From NCBI GenBank assembly GCA_036383955.1, contig DASVNH010000173.1:16343-80342 (forward strand): a DNA stretch of 64,000 bases, read 5' to 3'. The translations under genes were made by a program, and so were the position numbers. Of the stretch, positions 34,331 to 41,305 are shown piece after piece; position 1 is the stretch's first letter, and the number at the start of each line of letters is the position of its first letter. The notes below the pieces were generated by a model. That model did no database searches. It saw only the letters and a program-made list of their open reading frames with translations, and had not been told where the DNA came from. Source of the DNA: JACQFK01 sp036383955 (GTDB taxonomy: Bacteria > Planctomycetota > MHYJ01 > JACPRB01).

Positions 34331-34374
34331 GCGGATCCTCGTAGTAATCTTCCGACTATTCTAGCCCACGTCTG

Positions 34375-34380
34375 TAAAAT
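34375..34380 (+). promoter_or_regulatory. -10 box TAAAAT for the WaaP-like kinase gene
   Basis: TAAAAT (in TGTAAAAT) ends ten bases before ATG 34391, so the leader would be only a few bases; AGCGGGAACATG lacks a strong Shine-Dalgarno. Confidence 0.5.
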
Positions 34381-34390
34381 CAGCGGGAAC

Positions 34391-35137
34391 ATGCTCATCC
34401 ACGGCGTCCAGATGGTCGTCGAACCTTCCGTAAAGGATCTGTTCGACGGCCTCCGCGCGCCCCGGGAGGTCGTCGAGCGCTGGTTCGCCGACGTCCCCCT
34501 GAACGACCGGCGCAGCGCCGTGAAGCCGCTCGAGGGGAAGTACTTCCTCAAGATCTACGCCTACGCCGGCCTGTGGCGCCTGCGCACCTTGTTCATCGAG
34601 GCGCGGGCGGGCCGCGAGTTCCGCAACCTCAAGCGCCTCCGCGAGCTCGGCTTCCGCGTGCCCGAGCCCGTCGCCTGGGGCCAGGCCCGCACCCTCGGCT
34701 TCGTCAGCGAAAGCTTCCTGCTGACCCGGGCCGTCGAGAACGCGATCGAGCTGCGGAAGCTGATCGACGACCCGAAGAGCGCGCCGTTCCCGCTGCCCGG
34801 CCCGCGCGAACGCCGCCGCCTCATCGTCGAGTTCGCGACGACGCTGCGCCGCGCCCACGACGCGAAGTTCTTCATCCACACCCTGCGCTTCAAGAACCTG
34901 CTCCTCGCGCGGGAAGGCGACGGCTACGCGCTCTTCGTGATCGACGTCCCCTTCGCCGGCATCTGGCGCTACCGCCTCATGCCGGGCGCGGGCCGCGTGC
35001 GGGACGTCGCCGTCCTCATGAAAGGCGCCCGCCAGCTCCTCTCGAAGACCGACCGCATGCGCTTCGCGCGCGCGTACGGGGCCGGCCGCGACCTCCTCCG
35101 CGCCGCCCGGGCGTACCAGGAGAAGCACTACCCATGA
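34391..35137 (+). CDS. WaaP/Kdo-kinase-like (lipopolysaccharide kinase family) protein
   Basis: 248 residues. The kinase N-lobe is recognisable (EGKYFLKIYAYAG with the ATP-binding Lys; REFRNLKRLRELGFRVPEPVAWGQ, strongly WaaP-like) and the C-lobe has a catalytic-loop-like AHDAKFFIHTLRFKNLLL and a metal-loop-like LFVIDVPFA. WaaP-family kinases phosphorylate sugars of the lipopolysaccharide core or Kdo. In the catalytic loop the usual Asp is not visible (HTLRFKN where HxDLxxxN is common), so activity is uncertain or uses another residue. The start at 34391 fits the -10 box; an in-frame ATG at 34412 is possible. It overlaps the HEAT gene by four bases. Confidence 0.82.
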   Translation: MLIHGVQMVVEPSVKDLFDGLRAPREVVERWFADVPLNDRRSAVKPLEGKYFLKIYAYAGLWRLRTLFIEARAGREFRNLKRLRELGFRVPEPVAWGQARTLGFVSESFLLTRAVENAIELRKLIDDPKSAPFPLPGPRERRRLIVEFATTLRRAHDAKFFIHTLRFKNLLLAREGDGYALFVIDVPFAGIWRYRLMPGAGRVRDVAVLMKGARQLLSKTDRMRFARAYGAGRDLLRAARAYQEKHYP

Positions 35138-35820
35138 TGACCGACGACGAAGCCCGACGTCCCGGGGCGCTGCCGGAGCTCATCCGGCGGCTGAAGAATC
35201 CCGGGGAGCCCGACCGGGACCTCATCGCGCGGCTGATCGGCGTCGCGGGCGGTCAGGACGCGGTCGCGCCTCTCATGGACGCCCTTCAGGACGAAGACAT
35301 CCAGGTCGCGTGGCGGGCCCTCGACGCGCTCGAGGCGCTGAAGGACCTCGTGTGGCCGCAGACGCTGCTCAAGGCCTTCGACCTCCAGGCCGAACCCCGG
35401 ATCCGCGGCGGCATCGCGCTGCTGTACGGGAAGCTGGAAGGTCCCGCGAAGCACCTCCGCGAGCGCCTGGACGACAGCGCGTCGCGAGGGGATGTCGTGG
35501 CCGCCCTCGCGCGCCTGGGCGACGAGGAGGCGCGGGCCGAGTTCGGGCGCAAGCCGTCGCACGCGCTGTTCGAGTACGTGCGGGGCCCGTGGCTGCTGAA
35601 GCACCTCCTGCCGCTGCTCGACGACGAGAAGAGGATGGTGCAGGGCGCCCACGTGGCGACGGACAACGAGTGCCGGGAGATCGGCGGGAAGCGGATGTGC
35701 GATCTGGCCGTCGAGGAAGCCGCCGTCGCCCACGCCTTCTCGTTCGAGGTCCCCCAGATGGGGTACTACACGCCGGCCCAGATCGACGAGGTGCGCCGTT
35801 TCCTCCGCGGCTCCGCGTAA
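35134..35820 (+). CDS. Cytoplasmic HEAT-repeat protein
   Basis: 228 residues, coupled to the kinase gene by an ATGA overlap. HEAT-like pairs span about 10-130 (DAVAPLMDALQDEDIQVAWRALDALEAL, RIRGGIALLYGKLEGPAKHLRERL). The C-terminal third differs: it contains two Cys (NECREIGGKRMCDLAVEEA) and a GYYTPAQIDEVRRFLRGSA tail. No signal peptide. It may be a partner or regulator of the kinase. A 71-base gap with CCTGGA-type repeats and a promoter follows before cysD. Confidence 0.85.
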   Translation: MMTDDEARRPGALPELIRRLKNPGEPDRDLIARLIGVAGGQDAVAPLMDALQDEDIQVAWRALDALEALKDLVWPQTLLKAFDLQAEPRIRGGIALLYGKLEGPAKHLRERLDDSASRGDVVAALARLGDEEARAEFGRKPSHALFEYVRGPWLLKHLLPLLDDEKRMVQGAHVATDNECREIGGKRMCDLAVEEAAVAHAFSFEVPQMGYYTPAQIDEVRRFLRGSA

Positions 35821-35870
35821 CCCCCCCCGACAGAGGAAACATTCCTGGACCTGGACCTGTCTCCCGGACC

Positions 35871-35879
35871 TGCTATTAT
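35871..35879 (+). promoter_or_regulatory. Extended -10 promoter of cysD
   Basis: TGCTATTAT is an extended -10 element (TGn plus TATTAT) ending 12 bases before the cysD ATG at 35892. No clear -35 box. Upstream are three CCTGGA/CCTGTC units (about 35845-35862). Confidence 0.55.
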
Positions 35880-35891
35880 GGCTCCCCCGAT

Positions 35892-36803
35892 ATGGAAACC
35901 CGGACGCTGACGCATCTCCGCCAGCTCGAGGCGGAGAGCATCCACATCATCCGCGAGGTCGCGGCGGAGTTCGAGAAGCCGGTCATGCTCTATTCGATCG
36001 GCAAGGACTCCTCCGTCATGGTCCGCCTCGCCGAGAAGGCCTTCTACCCGGAAAAGCCCCCGTTCCCCCTCATGCACGTCGACACCACCTGGAAGTTCCG
36101 GGAGATGATCGCGTTCCGCGAGAACCTCATCCGCAAGCAGCTGGGCTGGGAGCTGCTCGTCCACGTCAACGAGGAAGGCCTCAAGCAGGGCATCTCGCCC
36201 ATCACCCACGGCTCCAAGGTCCACACCGACGTCATGAAGACCCAGGGCCTGCTCCAGGCCCTCACCAAGTACCAGTTCGACGCCGCGTTCGGCGGCGCCC
36301 GCCGCGACGAGGAGAAGTCCCGCGCCAAGGAGCGCGTCTACTCCTTCCGCGACAAGAACCACCGCTGGGATCCCAAGAACCAGCGCCCCGAGCTGTGGAA
36401 CCTCTACAACAGCCGCGTGCACAAAGGCGAGTCCATCCGCGTCTTCCCGCTCTCCAACTGGACCGAGCTGGACGTCTGGATGTACATCTGGCTCGAGAAG
36501 ATCCCCGTCGTCCCCCTCTACTTCGCCAAGCCGCGGCCGGTCGTCGAGCGCGACGGCGCGCTGATCCTCGTCGACGACGACCGCCTCCCGCTCAAGCCGG
36601 GTGAGAAGCCCATGATGAAGACCGTCCGCTTCCGCACCCTGGGCTGCTACCCGCTGTCCGGGGCCGTCGAGTCGACCGCCGCCACGCTCGAGGACATCAT
36701 CCAGGAGATGCTCGTCAACAAGAACTCCGAGCGCCAGGGCCGCGTCATCGACCACGACCAGGCCGGCTCCATGGAAAAGAAGAAGATCGAGGGCTACTTC
36801 TAG
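35892..36803 (+). CDS. cysD: Sulfate adenylyltransferase subunit 2
   Basis: 303 residues, full-length CysD. PP-loop SIGKDSSVM (residues about 36-44), the FGGARRDEEKSRAKERVYSFRD motif and the C-terminal GCYPLSGAVESTAATLEDIIQEML are all conserved. With CysN it forms APS from sulfate and ATP, driven by GTP hydrolysis. It is followed by cysNC after 103 bases that contain a C-run/G-run repeat. Together with cysH (13211) this gives sulfate to sulfite; a sulfite reductase is not in the window. Confidence 0.97.
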   Translation: METRTLTHLRQLEAESIHIIREVAAEFEKPVMLYSIGKDSSVMVRLAEKAFYPEKPPFPLMHVDTTWKFREMIAFRENLIRKQLGWELLVHVNEEGLKQGISPITHGSKVHTDVMKTQGLLQALTKYQFDAAFGGARRDEEKSRAKERVYSFRDKNHRWDPKNQRPELWNLYNSRVHKGESIRVFPLSNWTELDVWMYIWLEKIPVVPLYFAKPRPVVERDGALILVDDDRLPLKPGEKPMMKTVRFRTLGCYPLSGAVESTAATLEDIIQEMLVNKNSERQGRVIDHDQAGSMEKKKIEGYF

Positions 36804-36831
36804 TGAAGAGCCCGGGTCGTCTCCGCCTCGT

Positions 36832-36905
36832 CCCCCCCCTCGGGGGGGCAGGGGGGGATTCATTCCAAGGGCGTCTCAGTGTCCTCGGTGTCTCGGTGGT
36901 GAACG
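36832..36905. repeat. C-run/G-run block plus CTCGGTGTCTCGGTGGTGAA-like motif
   Basis: A run of C then G then G (36832-36858) of the type also found at about 2801-2835, 10346-10370 and 61210-61350. It is followed at 36874-36905 by imperfect CTCGGTGT repeats ending GGTGAAC just before the cysNC ATG. The latter resembles an interspersed motif that I recall from intergenic regions of several phyla; its function is unknown. Confidence 0.5.
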
Positions 36906-36906
36906 T

Positions 36907-38850
36907 ATGAGCCACCAGGACGAGCTCATCGCCAAGGACATCAAGGCCTACCTCGAGCGCCAGCAGCGCAAGGATCTCCTCCGCTTCCTCACATGCGGCA
37001 ACGTCGACGACGGCAAGAGCACGCTCATCGGCCGGCTCCTCCACGATTCGAAGATGATCTACGAGGACCAGCTCGCGGCGATCAAGGCCGACAGCAAGAA
37101 GTTCAATACCACCGGCGGCGAGGAGATGGACCTCGCGCTGCTCGTCGACGGCCTCCAGGCCGAGCGCGAGCAGGGCATCACCATCGACGTCGCCTACCGC
37201 TACTTCTCGACCGAGAAGCGGAAGTTCATCATCGCCGACACCCCCGGCCACGAGCAGTACACCCGCAACATGGCCACCGGGGCGTCGACCTGCGACCTCG
37301 CGATCATCCTCATCGACGGCCGCAACGGCGTGCAGACCCAGACCCGCCGCCACACCTTCATCGTCTCGCTCCTCGGCATCAAGCACGTGATCGTCGCCAT
37401 CAACAAGATGGACCTCGTCGGCTGGAGCGAGGAGAAGTTCGAGGCGATCAAGAAGGACTACCTGGGCTTCGCGAAGAAAGTCGACATCCCCGACATCACG
37501 TTCATCCCGCTCTCGGCGCTGAAAGGCGACAACGTCGTCCACGCGAGCGCGTCGATGCCCTGGTACAAGGGCCCGACGCTGATGTCCCACCTCGAGAGCG
37601 TGCCCGTCGCCTCCGACCGCAACCTCACCGACTTCCGCTTCCCCGTGCAGTTCGTCAACCGCCGGAGCGTCGACTTCCGCGGCTACGCCGGGACGGTGGC
37701 GTCGGGCGTCGTGCGCAAGGGCGAGGAGCTCATGATCCTGCCCTCGCACAAGACGAACACGGTGAAGTCGATCCTCTCGTACGAGGGCGAGCTCGAGGAG
37801 GCCTTCGCGGGCCAGGCGGTCACGCTGACGTTCGCGAAGGAAGTCGACATCTCCCGCGGCGACCTGCTGGCGAGCCCCTCGAACCTCCCGCACGTGGACA
37901 CGCGCTTCGAGGCGATGCTCGTCTGGATGTCGGACGAGCCGATGTCCCTCGCCAAGCCCTACTTCTTCAAGCTGGCCTCGAAGCTGGCGGGCGGGATGGT
38001 GACGGACCTCCGCTGCCGCCTCAACGTGAACACGCTGGAGAAAGAGCACGCGAACCGGCTGCAGCTGAACGAGATCGCCCACGTCACGGTCGACCTCTCG
38101 CAGGCGGTGGCCTTCGATGCCTACCGCAAGAACCGCCAGACCGGCGCCTTCGTCGTCGTGGACCGCGTGACGAACAACACGGTCGGCGCGGGCATGATCC
38201 TCGAGCGCGAGCAGGCCGCCCGCGAGATCGGCGTGATCGGGCTGGCCGTCGAGGCCCTCAACGAGTACGGCCGCCGCCACGTGAGCCAGATCACGCCGGA
38301 GGAGCGCGCCAAGAAGCTGGGCCAGCGGCCCGCGACGGTCCTGCTCACCGGCCTGGTGGGCTCCGGCAAGAGCACCCTCGCCTACGCCCTCGAGCGGCGC
38401 CTCTTCGACCTCGGCCGCTCCGCTTATGTGCTCGACGGCCAGTCGGCCAAGCTGGGGGCGGCGGAGGACGTCGACTTCGGCCCCGAGCTCTCCGACGCCC
38501 TGAAGAAGTGCGCCGAGATCGCCGCGATCTCCAACGACGCCGGGCAGATCGTGATCGCCCCGCTGGTCGCGCGCCGGATCGAGGACCGCGCGATGATGCG
38601 CGAGATCGTGGGCCGGGACCGCTTCGTGGAGATCTACCTGTCGGCGCCGATCGAGGTCTGCCGCCAGCGCGACGCCGCCGGCCTCTACAAGCAGGCGGAC
38701 GTCGGCCTCCTCCGCCGCTTCCCGGGGGTGAGCCGCCGCTACGACGTCCCCGAGGCGCCCGACCTCGAGCTGCCCACGCACACGCTGGGCGTCGAGCCCT
38801 GCGTCGACCGGATCGTCGACCTCCTCCGGCGCCGCGGCTTCATCTCCTAG
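36907..38850 (+). CDS. cysNC: Sulfate adenylyltransferase GTPase subunit fused to an APS-kinase-like domain
   Basis: 647 residues. Residues 1-460 are CysN: G1 GNVDDGKST, G3 DTPGHEQYTRNM, G4 NKMD, then EF-Tu-like beta-barrel domains. Residues 474-647 are CysC-like: P-loop GLVGSGKST is intact, but the canonical DGDNxRxG is DGQSAKLG (510-517) and the usual RxENxRR segment is ELSDALKKC. A DGQ variant exists in other CysNC proteins, but here the following Asn and Arg are changed as well, so kinase activity is doubtful. As CysH here looks APS-specific, PAPS would not be needed for assimilation. It ends at a terminator-like hairpin shared with the convergent HMA gene. Confidence 0.93.
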   Translation: MSHQDELIAKDIKAYLERQQRKDLLRFLTCGNVDDGKSTLIGRLLHDSKMIYEDQLAAIKADSKKFNTTGGEEMDLALLVDGLQAEREQGITIDVAYRYFSTEKRKFIIADTPGHEQYTRNMATGASTCDLAIILIDGRNGVQTQTRRHTFIVSLLGIKHVIVAINKMDLVGWSEEKFEAIKKDYLGFAKKVDIPDITFIPLSALKGDNVVHASASMPWYKGPTLMSHLESVPVASDRNLTDFRFPVQFVNRRSVDFRGYAGTVASGVVRKGEELMILPSHKTNTVKSILSYEGELEEAFAGQAVTLTFAKEVDISRGDLLASPSNLPHVDTRFEAMLVWMSDEPMSLAKPYFFKLASKLAGGMVTDLRCRLNVNTLEKEHANRLQLNEIAHVTVDLSQAVAFDAYRKNRQTGAFVVVDRVTNNTVGAGMILEREQAAREIGVIGLAVEALNEYGRRHVSQITPEERAKKLGQRPATVLLTGLVGSGKSTLAYALERRLFDLGRSAYVLDGQSAKLGAAEDVDFGPELSDALKKCAEIAAISNDAGQIVIAPLVARRIEDRAMMREIVGRDRFVEIYLSAPIEVCRQRDAAGLYKQADVGLLRRFPGVSRRYDVPEAPDLELPTHTLGVEPCVDRIVDLLRRRGFIS

Positions 38851-38851
38851 G

Positions 38852-38890
38852 AAAAAAGAAACCCCCGGACCTTTTCAGGCCGGGGGTTTC
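38852..38890 (-). terminator. Intrinsic terminator (mainly for the HMA gene)
   Basis: A perfect 11-bp stem (GAAACCCCCGG / CCGGGGGTTTC, 38858-38868 and 38880-38890) with an 11-base loop. On the minus strand it is followed by CTTTTTTC, a proper T-tract, so it is a Rho-independent terminator for the gene ending at 38907. For the convergent cysNC it is a hairpin without a T-tract. Confidence 0.85.
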
Positions 38891-38906
38891 CGGAGTTCCG
38901 AAGAGC

Positions 38907-39395
38907 CTACTTCTTCTTCATTTCCTCGACGCCCGTCAGCGCGAGGCTCTGCTTGCCCTTGTCGTCCTCGGTCATGGCGCCGACGACGATGAGGGTCTTG
39001 CCCTTGAGCTCGGCGAGCTTCGACGTCATCTCGCCGGTGAGGGCCACGTTGCCCATCGACCAGGCCTCGCCCTTCTGGGCGGCCTTGCCGGTCAGCTTCA
39101 GGCCGACCTTGTCGAGCTTGTACTTGCCGACTTCCTTCTTGATGTCCGCCATCTTCACGGCGGGAGGAGCGTCGAACTTCACCTGGAACGTCGCCACGCC
39201 CGCGTTGAAGTCCTCCTGGGTCACTTCCTTAGCGCCTGACAGGCGCTTGAGGCCGTCGATGACGGCCTTCGTTCAGTTGACCTTTCAGTTCAGCCCGCTC
39301 GCGGTGACCGTCACCGTGAAACCGGGCTCTTCGGCGGCGGCGACGTTCGCGGCCATCGCCGCGAGCATGCCCGCGAAAAGCGTCGCGGTCTTCAT
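38907..39395 (-). CDS. Secreted HMA-domain protein with two in-frame UGA codons (candidate selenoprotein)
   Basis: 162 codons in one frame from ATG 39395, with Shine-Dalgarno GGAGG five bases upstream and a signal peptide (MKTATLFAGMLAAMAANVAAA). TGA occurs at codons 37 (39285-39287) and 41 (39273-39275). Around them the sequence follows the heavy-metal-associated fold: FTVTVTASGLN-x-KVN-x-TKAVIDGLKRLSGAKEV, then VATFQVKFDAPP and MADIKKEVGKYKLDKV. HMA domains have GMxCxxC here, so both UGAs fall where metal-binding cysteines belong (spacing UxxxU rather than CxxC). The protein has no Cys elsewhere. A second beta-rich domain (about 95-162) follows. Other genes here end in TGA, so UGA is not a general sense codon. 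Readthrough as selenocysteine is inferred; a double nonsense pseudogene is the alternative. An intact terminator and LysR-type promoter site argue that it is expressed. Confidence 0.7.
39231..39267 (-). promoter_or_regulatory. Two tandem hairpins after the UGA codons (candidate SECIS elements)
   Basis: On the minus strand GGCCGTC-ATC-GACGGCC (39251-39267) and AGCGCCT-GTC-AGGCGCT (39231-39247) are perfect 7-bp stems with 3-base loops, separated by three bases. The first loop begins 24 bases after the first UGA and the second loop 32 bases after the second UGA. Bacterial SECIS hairpins normally place the loop about 16-37 bases after the UGA; the second loop starts with G-U, as expected for SelB binding. 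Both are in coding sequence. Function is inferred. Confidence 0.5.
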
Positions 39396-39443
39396 CGTGT
39401 CCTCCGTTCCAACCAGGGGTCTCCCGACCACCGGCAGACCTGC

Positions 39444-39465
39444 TTATAAAACGTCCGTATTTTAT
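39444..39465. promoter_or_regulatory. LysR-type box overlapping the HMA gene promoter
   Basis: ATAAAA-N8-TTTTAT (39446-39465) contains the T-N11-A core (T39447, A39459) expected for LysR-type regulators. On the minus strand a TATAAG -10 box (39444-39449) for the HMA gene overlaps it; on the plus strand a TATAAA box lies at about 39475-39480 for the LysR gene. Confidence 0.55.
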
Positions 39466-39523
39466 CATGAATTGATATAAAAAGAAAAGCACGATCGACT
39501 TCGATTCCCGGTAGGATCCTGGG

Positions 39524-40423
39524 ATGGCGCGCGAAAACGGGGTCCGCCTGGAATGGCTCCGCTCCTTCCTGGCCGTCGCGGAGTCGGGCGGGTACAGCAA
39601 GGCCGCCCGCGGGCTCCACATGAGCCAGCCCGCCGTCTCCACCCACGTCAAGGAGCTCGAAAAGAGCCTCGGCGCCCCCCTCCTCGAGAAGATCGGCGGC
39701 AAGGTCCGCCTGACCCCCTCCGGCGAGGCCGCCGCCCACGAGGCGCGGGAAGTCCTCGACGGCGTCCGCCGCCTCCGGGAGTCGGCCTCCCGCTCGGAGA
39801 ACGAGATCGGCGGGACCCTGGGCGTCGGCGCCAGCACCACCCCCGGGAACTACATCCTGCCCGTCCTCCTGGGCCGCTTCGAGAAGGCCCATCCGGGCGT
39901 CCGCACCCGCCTCGTCGTCAGCAACAGCGCCCACGTCCTCAGCCGCCTCCTGCGGAACGAGGTCGACCTGGGGGCCGTCGGCATCCGGCCGACGACGTCC
40001 GACTTCGTGACCGAGCCCCTCGGGGACGACGAGATCGTGCTCTTCGCCGCGGCCGACCATCCGCTCGCCCGCGCCCGCGGCGCCGTGTCTCCGGCGGACG
40101 TCGCCCGCCACCGCTTCCTCATGCGCGAGTCGGATTCGGCCACCCGCCGGCTCAGCGACGGCTGGTTCGCCAAGCACCGCGTCCGCCCCGCCGTCATGGA
40201 GCTCGGCTGCCCGGAGACGCTCAAGCGGTCGGTGGCCGCCGGCCTCGGCGTGGGCGTGCTGTCGAAGTTCGCCGTGACGACGCCCGGCGGCGAGCGGGAT
40301 TTCCGGATCCTCGACGTCCCCGGCTTCCCCATCCGCCGGAAGCTCTACATGATCTGGCTCCGGCGGAAGCGCCTGAACCGGACGATGACGTCCTTCCTGG
40401 AGCTGGTCCGCTCCCGCGCGTAA
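39524..40423 (+). CDS. LysR-family transcriptional regulator
   Basis: 299 residues. N-terminal winged helix-turn-helix (LRSFLAVAESGGYSKAARGLHMSQPAVSTHVKELEKSLGAPLLEK, about residues 10-55), then the periplasmic-binding-like effector domain (LGVGASTTPGNYILPVLLGRFEKAHPG and onward). It is divergent from the HMA gene with a T-N11-A box between them, and lies next to cysD-cysNC. It could control the HMA gene, the sulfur genes, or both; the effector is unknown. A long hairpin at 40422-40533 begins at its stop codon. Confidence 0.93.
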   Translation: MARENGVRLEWLRSFLAVAESGGYSKAARGLHMSQPAVSTHVKELEKSLGAPLLEKIGGKVRLTPSGEAAAHEAREVLDGVRRLRESASRSENEIGGTLGVGASTTPGNYILPVLLGRFEKAHPGVRTRLVVSNSAHVLSRLLRNEVDLGAVGIRPTTSDFVTEPLGDDEIVLFAAADHPLARARGAVSPADVARHRFLMRESDSATRRLSDGWFAKHRVRPAVMELGCPETLKRSVAAGLGVGVLSKFAVTTPGGERDFRILDVPGFPIRRKLYMIWLRRKRLNRTMTSFLELVRSRA

Positions 40424-40533
40424 CTCCCAACTCCCAAACCCCAACTCCCAAGGACGTCAGACTCTACAAAGCTGGTTTGCAACCTCGAGTCTTTGTGGAG
40501 CCCTCCGGCCTTGGGAGTTGGGATTTGGGAGTT
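40422..40533. terminator. Long hairpin of GGGAGTT-type heptamers between convergent genes
   Basis: Left arm (40422-40453) and right arm (40509-40533) pair over 25 bases with one mismatch; both are made of GGGAGTT/GGGATTT units also found singly at 21191-21223. Inside, CTCTACAAAG and CTTTGTGGAG pair with one mismatch. It fills the space between the LysR stop and the stop at 40537, consistent with bidirectional termination. Confidence 0.8.
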
Positions 40534-40536
40534 CGT

Positions 40537-41256
40537 CTAGCGGAGCCGGCTCTGCCGTTCGCTGAGCTCGAACGCGACCGGCTTCGTCGCGGCGCCCACC
40601 TCGATCTCCTGGGTCACGGGCGCGTAGTGCTCGTGCCAGACCTCGAGGGTGTAGGTCCCGGGGGCAAGGCCCTTGATCTCGAACTTGCCGCCCTGCTCGG
40701 TCGTCGCGTGGAACGGGTGGTCGACCACGCCGATCCAGGCCTCCATCCAGGGATGGACGTCGCAGATGAGCCGCACCATGACCTCCGACGCCGCGAAGGT
40801 CTTGGTCTTCGTGTCGCCGACCTTGCCCTGCGAGAAGGCCCACTCCTTGTTGTTCTTCGGCGCCACGTGCGGCAGGTGCAGGATCGGATCGCCGGACTTC
40901 ATGATGAAGTCCTGGCCCACCATCACCCCCGCCACGTGGGGCGAGTAGCGGCAGCCCTGCTGCTGGATCGTCGTGGGCGTCTTGGGGACGTCGAACTTCT
41001 GCCCCTCCAGCCCCTTCTTCACGTACACGAACGCCCACTTCACGAAGCCCTTGGGGTCGGCCGAGATGTCGTCGCCGTCCACCTCGCCCTTGTTGAGCTT
41101 CCCGCAGTGATTCTCGACGTCGTTCATCCGGATCTTCCGCGGCTTGGGGATCTCCCCCTTGATCCGGACCGTTCCCTTCACGGAATAGGTCTGCTGGGGA
41201 TCGGGAGCGCCGCCGGGGATCAGGACCGCCGCCAGGATCAGCGGGAGATGTTTCAT
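40537..41256 (-). CDS. Secreted copper-protein-like (plastocyanin/carboxypeptidase-regulatory-like) protein
   Basis: 239 residues from ATG 41256 (a TTG six codons upstream is possible). Signal peptide MKHLPLILAAVLIPGGA. The middle has HCGKLNKGE, GCRYSPHVAGVMVGQD and a CDVHPWMEAWIGVVDHPFHATTEQ segment, with Cys, His and Met placed as in cupredoxin-like copper sites. It is followed by a carboxypeptidase-regulatory-like beta domain (GGKFEIKGLAPGTYTLEVWHEHYAP). Similar proteins are annotated as methylamine-utilisation-like or plastocyanin-like. Copper binding is inferred. A TATCCT/CCTAAT box lies just upstream of ATG. It sits near the HMA protein, which may also handle a soft metal. Confidence 0.8.
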   Translation of the reverse strand: MKHLPLILAAVLIPGGAPDPQQTYSVKGTVRIKGEIPKPRKIRMNDVENHCGKLNKGEVDGDDISADPKGFVKWAFVYVKKGLEGQKFDVPKTPTTIQQQGCRYSPHVAGVMVGQDFIMKSGDPILHLPHVAPKNNKEWAFSQGKVGDTKTKTFAASEVMVRLICDVHPWMEAWIGVVDHPFHATTEQGGKFEIKGLAPGTYTLEVWHEHYAPVTQEIEVGAATKPVAFELSERQSRLR

Positions 41257-41305
41257 GGCTCGATTAGGATACAACGCAGGTCGAGCCCTGGAGCCATCCC
41301 GCGAT

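Noticed and set aside
38852..38890. Riboswitch or attenuator between cysNC and the HMA gene
   Set aside because: It lies at the 3' ends of convergent genes; a simple stem with a T-tract on the minus strand is a terminator.
39273..39287. UGA read as tryptophan or a general code change
   Set aside because: TGA ends several other genes here (for example at 13178-13180, 15786-15788 and 32399-32401), so it is a normal stop codon.
39225..39395. HMA gene as a simple pseudogene or frameshift
   Set aside because: No frameshift is needed; the frame is intact on both sides with signal peptide, ribosome site and terminator, and the stops hit only the expected Cys positions. Not excluded without genome data, but less likely.
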